Below are positions 50,937 to 53,346 of a stretch of 53,346 nucleotides of DNA, piece by piece. Made by a program: the position numbers and the translations under genes. Source of the stretch: a virus; the IMG/VR virus record IMGVR_UViG_3300048065_000224, positions 1-53,346 of that record. One strand, 5' to 3'. The stretch's first letter is position 1. Each line of letters starts with the position of its first letter. The notes under the pieces are model-generated. The model ran no database searches. It was not told the origin of the DNA and saw only the letters and a list, made by a program, of their open reading frames with translations.

Positions 50937-51380
50937 GTGTTAGCAGAATTAGCCGCAGCAAATGCCGCCTTTTCGGTTATTAAGCAGTTTGTGTCCAACG
51001 GGAAAGAACTGAGTGGATGTGCGAAACATATAAGTGATTTTGTATTTTCAAAGGAAGCAATAGAAAAGAACCTTAAAAAGAAAAAGGCTAAAGGTGTAGG
51101 AGGTTCAGACTTAGAAGAGTTCATGGCTCTTGAGCAGATAAAAGAAAAAGAAGAAGAACTCAAGAAAATGATGATCTATTTAGGTCGACCCGGATTGTGG
51201 CAAGATTGGCAAGCCTTTCAAGCTGAAGCTCGTAAATCTAGACGTTACCAAGAAAAAATGGAAGAGAAGCGTAGAGAAGAGTTGATGGAATACGTAGGCT
51301 ACGGAATAGCCTTTATAGTTGTATTATTCTTTGCAGGATTGATGGCATGGTTTGCAGGCAAGTGGATGGGAAGATTTTGA
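50937..51380 (+). CDS. Membrane-anchored protein, lysis/virion accessory
   Basis: The 147-aa protein starts at GTG after the previous TAA. It has an Ala-rich helical beginning, CAKHISDFVFSKEAIEKNLK, a central coiled region (EQIKEKEEELKKMM) with GRPGLWQDWQAFQAEARKSR, and one C-terminal membrane span (VGYGIAFIVVLFFAGLMAWF). This form recurs in marine T4-like phages by memory. A spanin-like or virion role is possible but unproven. Confidence 0.55.
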   Translation: MLAELAAANAAFSVIKQFVSNGKELSGCAKHISDFVFSKEAIEKNLKKKKAKGVGGSDLEEFMALEQIKEKEEELKKMMIYLGRPGLWQDWQAFQAEARKSRRYQEKMEEKRREELMEYVGYGIAFIVVLFFAGLMAWFAGKWMGRF

Positions 51381-51493
51381 GTCCGTGCGTGGGTGTCTGT
51401 ACGTTGAAAGACAATGTGTGCATAGGCTGTAAGCGAACTATAGAAGAAATTAAAAAGGCGTACGAAGATACAAAGAGATTGACATTTAGCTAA
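51377..51493 (+). CDS. 38-aa DUF1289 protein
   Basis: A TTG-started frame overlapping the previous stop encodes SPCVGVCTLKDNVCIGCKRT followed by IEEIKKAYED. This is the DUF1289 core (SPC..vC....... C.GC.RT..EI), with four cysteines at residues 4, 8, 15 and 18 that probably bind a metal or cluster. Bacterial members are usually longer. The start codon and small size are unusual, but the motif match is clear. Confidence 0.7.
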   Translation: MSPCVGVCTLKDNVCIGCKRTIEEIKKAYEDTKRLTFS

Positions 51494-51507
51494 TCTATCT
51501 GTATAAT
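51479..51507 (+). promoter_or_regulatory. Exact-consensus sigma70 promoter for appendage/tail genes
   Basis: TTGACA (51479-51484), a 17-base spacer and TATAAT (51502-51507) match the sigma70 consensus at every position. The predicted start lies near 51514, just before an AAGGAG ribosome binding site. The -35 box lies in the last codons of the DUF1289 gene. Confidence 0.85.
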
Positions 51508-51526
51508 CCCTAAAAGGAGTACACCT

Positions 51527-51730
51527 ATGAAGAAACTAGCCGCACAAGCTTTAGCTTTTCAATATCAACTACAAATAGAAAATGCACAAGCAATACTTAA
51601 CGCCAATAATACAACATTAGACACAATAGATAAAGCATTAAAAGATATTATTGAAATAAATCAAAAATTACAAATGATAAACGGTATGATGGCAGATGCT
51701 GTCAAGGAAACAGAAAAAGAAACTTCATAG
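51527..51730 (+). CDS. Small helical protein
   Basis: The 67-aa protein (MKKLAAQALAFQYQLQIENA...) is predicted as one long amphipathic helix or coiled coil with many Gln, Asn and Ile residues, and an acidic end. It follows AAAAGGAGTACACCT directly behind the consensus promoter. No family is recognised. It may be a chaperone-like or structural helix for the following appendage proteins. Confidence 0.55.
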   Translation: MKKLAAQALAFQYQLQIENAQAILNANNTTLDTIDKALKDIIEINQKLQMINGMMADAVKETEKETS

Positions 51731-51734
51731 CAAC

Positions 51735-51936
51735 GTGTACAAAGTACTTAAAACAAAAAAAAAATTTAAAGATACTTATACCAGTTAACGCTAAACCTAT
51801 CAGATTTCTTACACAAAGACAAATAGAAAACATAGATAGGTATTTAAGAAATCCATTTAGAGTAAGTAAGATACGTGAACATTATAGACGTATTAGCAAA
51901 CTCAAAGAGAAACTTAAAGTAGAAAAAATAAAATAA
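51735..51936 (+). pseudogene. Small basic gene interrupted at an A10 run
   Basis: A frame ending at TAA 51934-51936 encodes LKILIPVNAKPIRFLTQRQI, then ENIDRYLRNPFRVSKIREHY and a Lys-rich end, and looks coding, but it has no start codon. A GTG at 51735 begins MYKVLKTKK in a frame that meets it only if the A10 run at 51755-51764 had nine A. A real slippage site, a sequencing or assembly indel, or a decayed gene are all possible. It fills the gap between two genes and its stop abuts the next ATG. Confidence 0.45.
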
Positions 51937-52686
51937 ATGTCCATCACTTCATACCCAAATGTAATTACTTTTAGTGGTGGTGTAGGATCATACCCTTACT
52001 TCTTACAAGTATCTCGTGGTCTTATTGAGGGACACAAGCGTGTATTTAAGTTTGGATACAACGGCGTAATACAAAACGTAGAAGAGACTATTTGGGATGT
52101 AGGTGGTTTATATGCTTACCCATCTAGTGCTGTAACAATGACAGCGACAAGTAGTTCAGGTGCTACAGACGAAAACGTACAAGTTACGATTCAAGGTTTA
52201 GATGCAAGTTACAACGAATTATCTGAAACAGTAACACTAAACGCATCAGGAACTGCAACAACAACAGGTAGCTTCTTACGTGTGTATCGTGGTTTTGTAG
52301 CAAGTGGTACAGCATCGGCAGGTAACATCACAATTGCAAATGGTGGAACAACCTATGCGTATCTGTCATCTGCTGACCAACAGACTTTGATGGCACTATG
52401 GACTGTGCCTGCAGGTTATACAGCTTATTTGTTTCAGATAGATACAACAGCATTTACAGTACAGAACAATAAAGTTGCTACGATAAGAATGTTAACAAGA
52501 GAATTGAATGGCGTATTTCGTACTCAAAATAAGTTTGATTTGTTTGAAGGCTCGTATCATCAAGACATTACCTGCCCACAGCCGATACCTGAAAAAACAG
52601 ATATTGAGTTTCGTGCGATAGCGGATAGTTCAAATGCTGACTTACGAGTTGCTGCGACTTTTGATATTATTTATATAGAGAACTAA
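51937..52686 (+). CDS. Structural/appendage protein, beta-rich
   Basis: The 249-aa protein has a conserved-looking front (FSGGVGSYPYFLQVSRGLIE, FKFGYNGVIQNVEETIWDVG), a Thr/Ser/Gly-rich beta centre and a final part with LTRELNGVFRTQNKFDLFEG and PEKTDIEFRA. The pattern matches marine phage structural proteins of the tail or head surface; I do not name a family. It lies in the operon behind the consensus promoter. Confidence 0.65.
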   Translation: MSITSYPNVITFSGGVGSYPYFLQVSRGLIEGHKRVFKFGYNGVIQNVEETIWDVGGLYAYPSSAVTMTATSSSGATDENVQVTIQGLDASYNELSETVTLNASGTATTTGSFLRVYRGFVASGTASAGNITIANGGTTYAYLSSADQQTLMALWTVPAGYTAYLFQIDTTAFTVQNNKVATIRMLTRELNGVFRTQNKFDLFEGSYHQDITCPQPIPEKTDIEFRAIADSSNADLRVAATFDIIYIEN

Positions 52687-52688
52687 GC

Positions 52689-53027
52689 ATGGCTGAACGT
52701 AAAAAAAGAACCGTTGCTTTAGAACTAACAACAGCCAACCAAGATATTTACACAGTGCCTGCACGATTTACAACCGAAGTAAACAGCATATATATTAACA
52801 ATGCTTCTAGTTCTTTGGTTACATTTAGTTTAGATTGGTACGATGCAGCATCAACAACGTTCTATACTTTAGCTGAACTTGTTGAACTACCTGCAAATTC
52901 ACTACTACAGATTACAGATTATCCTTTGTATTTGATTGGTAGTGATAAGATACGAGGTCTTGCAAGTGCAAACAGTGCTGTAAATATAACAGTATCCCTA
53001 GAGGAGTTCTTTCAGACTTCTCTATAA
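52689..53027 (+). CDS. Small structural/appendage protein
   Basis: The 112-aa protein is beta-rich with aromatic strands (VNSIYINNASSSLVTFSLDW, ELVELPANSLLQITDYPLYL, DKIRGLASANSAVNITVSLE). Such small proteins occur in marine phage tail regions with similar neighbours. It follows the previous stop by two bases and precedes the junction-spanning gene, so it is part of the same appendage set. Confidence 0.6.
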   Translation: MAERKKRTVALELTTANQDIYTVPARFTTEVNSIYINNASSSLVTFSLDWYDAASTTFYTLAELVELPANSLLQITDYPLYLIGSDKIRGLASANSAVNITVSLEEFFQTSL

Positions 53028-53047
53028 TTAAGCCGAAGGAGAGATAA

Positions 53048-53346
53048 ATGGCTATTACAACTGCGATGTGTACTAGTTTTAAATCAGAGTTATTAGGTGG
53101 TTTACACGACCTTGATACTGATACACTTAAACTAGCACTTATTAAAGCATCCCCATCAGGTACATATGGTGCTGCTACAACTAACTATTCTGACGTAACA
53201 GGTAACTCTGACGAAGCAAGCGGTACAAATTATACTGCAGGTGGGTCAAACTTAGTTGGTGCAACTATTGCAACAGATGGCACAACTGCTACTTTAGATT
53301 TTACTACTGACTTAGTATTCAGTAACGTAACTGTATCTGCTGATGG
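53048..53346 (+). CDS. Structural/appendage-like protein, N-terminal part (gene crosses the junction)
   Basis: The ATG follows AAGGAGAGATAA. The frame stays open to the window end and matches, through the 127-base repeat, the frame that ends at position 269, for a full length of about 146 aa. The N-terminus contains KSELLGGLHDLDTDTLKLAL, then a Thr/Gly-rich beta region. It is likely a small virion surface or appendage protein. Confidence 0.75.
   Translation, partial: MAITTAMCTSFKSELLGGLHDLDTDTLKLALIKASPSGTYGAATTNYSDVTGNSDEASGTNYTAGGSNLVGATIATDGTTATLDFTTDLVFSNVTVSAD
53220..53346. repeat. Terminal direct repeat, right copy (assembly overlap)
   Basis: Identical to bases 1-127. Removing one copy closes the genome at about 53,219 bp and restores an intact gene, which supports completeness. 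Confidence 0.95.

Noticed and set aside
1-53346. tRNA genes, CRISPR arrays and insertion sequences
   Set aside because: Reading the intergenic gaps showed no cloverleaf-type sequence, no regularly spaced repeats and no transposase. tRNAscan-SE would be needed to exclude a tRNA formally.
53220-53346. Physical terminal repeat as in T7
   Set aside because: 127 bp lies within a coding gene in the middle of an operon and equals an assembler k-mer length; T7-like ends normally lie in noncoding DNA outside operons.

Overview
This window is one complete genome, or one assembly unit, of a tailed bacteriophage with podovirus gene content. The first 127 bases are repeated exactly as the last 127 bases, and one gene runs across that junction. 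The sequence is therefore a circular or circularly permuted assembly with a unit of about 53,219 bp. The DNA is AT-rich and densely packed, with many 1-4 nt stop/start overlaps. Several features point to a marine phage of the HMO-2011 type (SAR116, Pelagibacter or Roseobacter-group hosts). The DNA polymerase carries a DnaJ-like CxxCxGxG zinc insert. The tail genes are of the SU10-like adaptor/nozzle kind, and several small basic and glycine/methionine-rich proteins resemble those common in marine phages. The host genus cannot be fixed from sequence alone. No phage RNA polymerase was recognised, and several good sigma70-type promoters are present, so host RNA polymerase is the likely transcriber.

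Layout. (1) 36.5-48.4 kb, plus strand: packaging and head. The order is a small secreted-type protein, terS, a 38-aa membrane peptide bridging terS and terL, terL with an AT-hook-like N-terminus, a 658-aa protein carrying a tyrosine-recombinase-like domain, portal, a large protein ending in a transglycosylase-like domain, two tandem RNA-type hairpins, scaffold, major capsid protein and a decoration-like protein. (2) 48.1-51.5 kb: lysis and accessory block with small Lys-rich proteins, two membrane proteins (holin candidates), a T4-type lysozyme, an untracked 38-aa protein with eight cysteines, and a tiny DUF1289 protein. (3) From an exact-consensus promoter at 51.48 kb, through the junction, to 19.7 kb: appendage and tail proteins, adaptor, nozzle, an S74-chaperoned fibre, a glycine-rich adhesin-like protein, three different 2OG-Fe(II) oxygenases in a row, and the large internal/ejection proteins, ending with a Met/Gly-rich EF-hand-like protein. 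(4) 29.5-19.7 kb, minus strand: replication and nucleotide module with primase, helicase, separate 3'-5' exonuclease, family A polymerase, putative SSB, Cas4/RecB-like exonuclease, T7-type endonuclease I, class II ribonucleotide reductase and a second PD-(D/E)XK nuclease. (5) 29.6-35.9 kb, plus strand: early accessory module with an RHH-like regulator, C5 cytosine methyltransferase, DUF932 protein, winged-helix-like protein and many small unknowns, nearly all led by the same GAAAGGAAA ribosome binding site. (6) 35.86-36.55 kb: a noncoding control region with a terminator, a 26-bp tandem repeat and a strong promoter facing the packaging genes.

The replication and early modules diverge from back-to-back promoters at 29.57-29.60 kb. 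The structural module ends convergently against the replication module, with overlapping stop codons at 19.70 kb. The most unusual elements are the recombinase-like domain in the head region, the triple oxygenase cluster, the cysteine-rich mini-protein, the paired hairpins before the scaffold gene, and the repeat-bearing control region.
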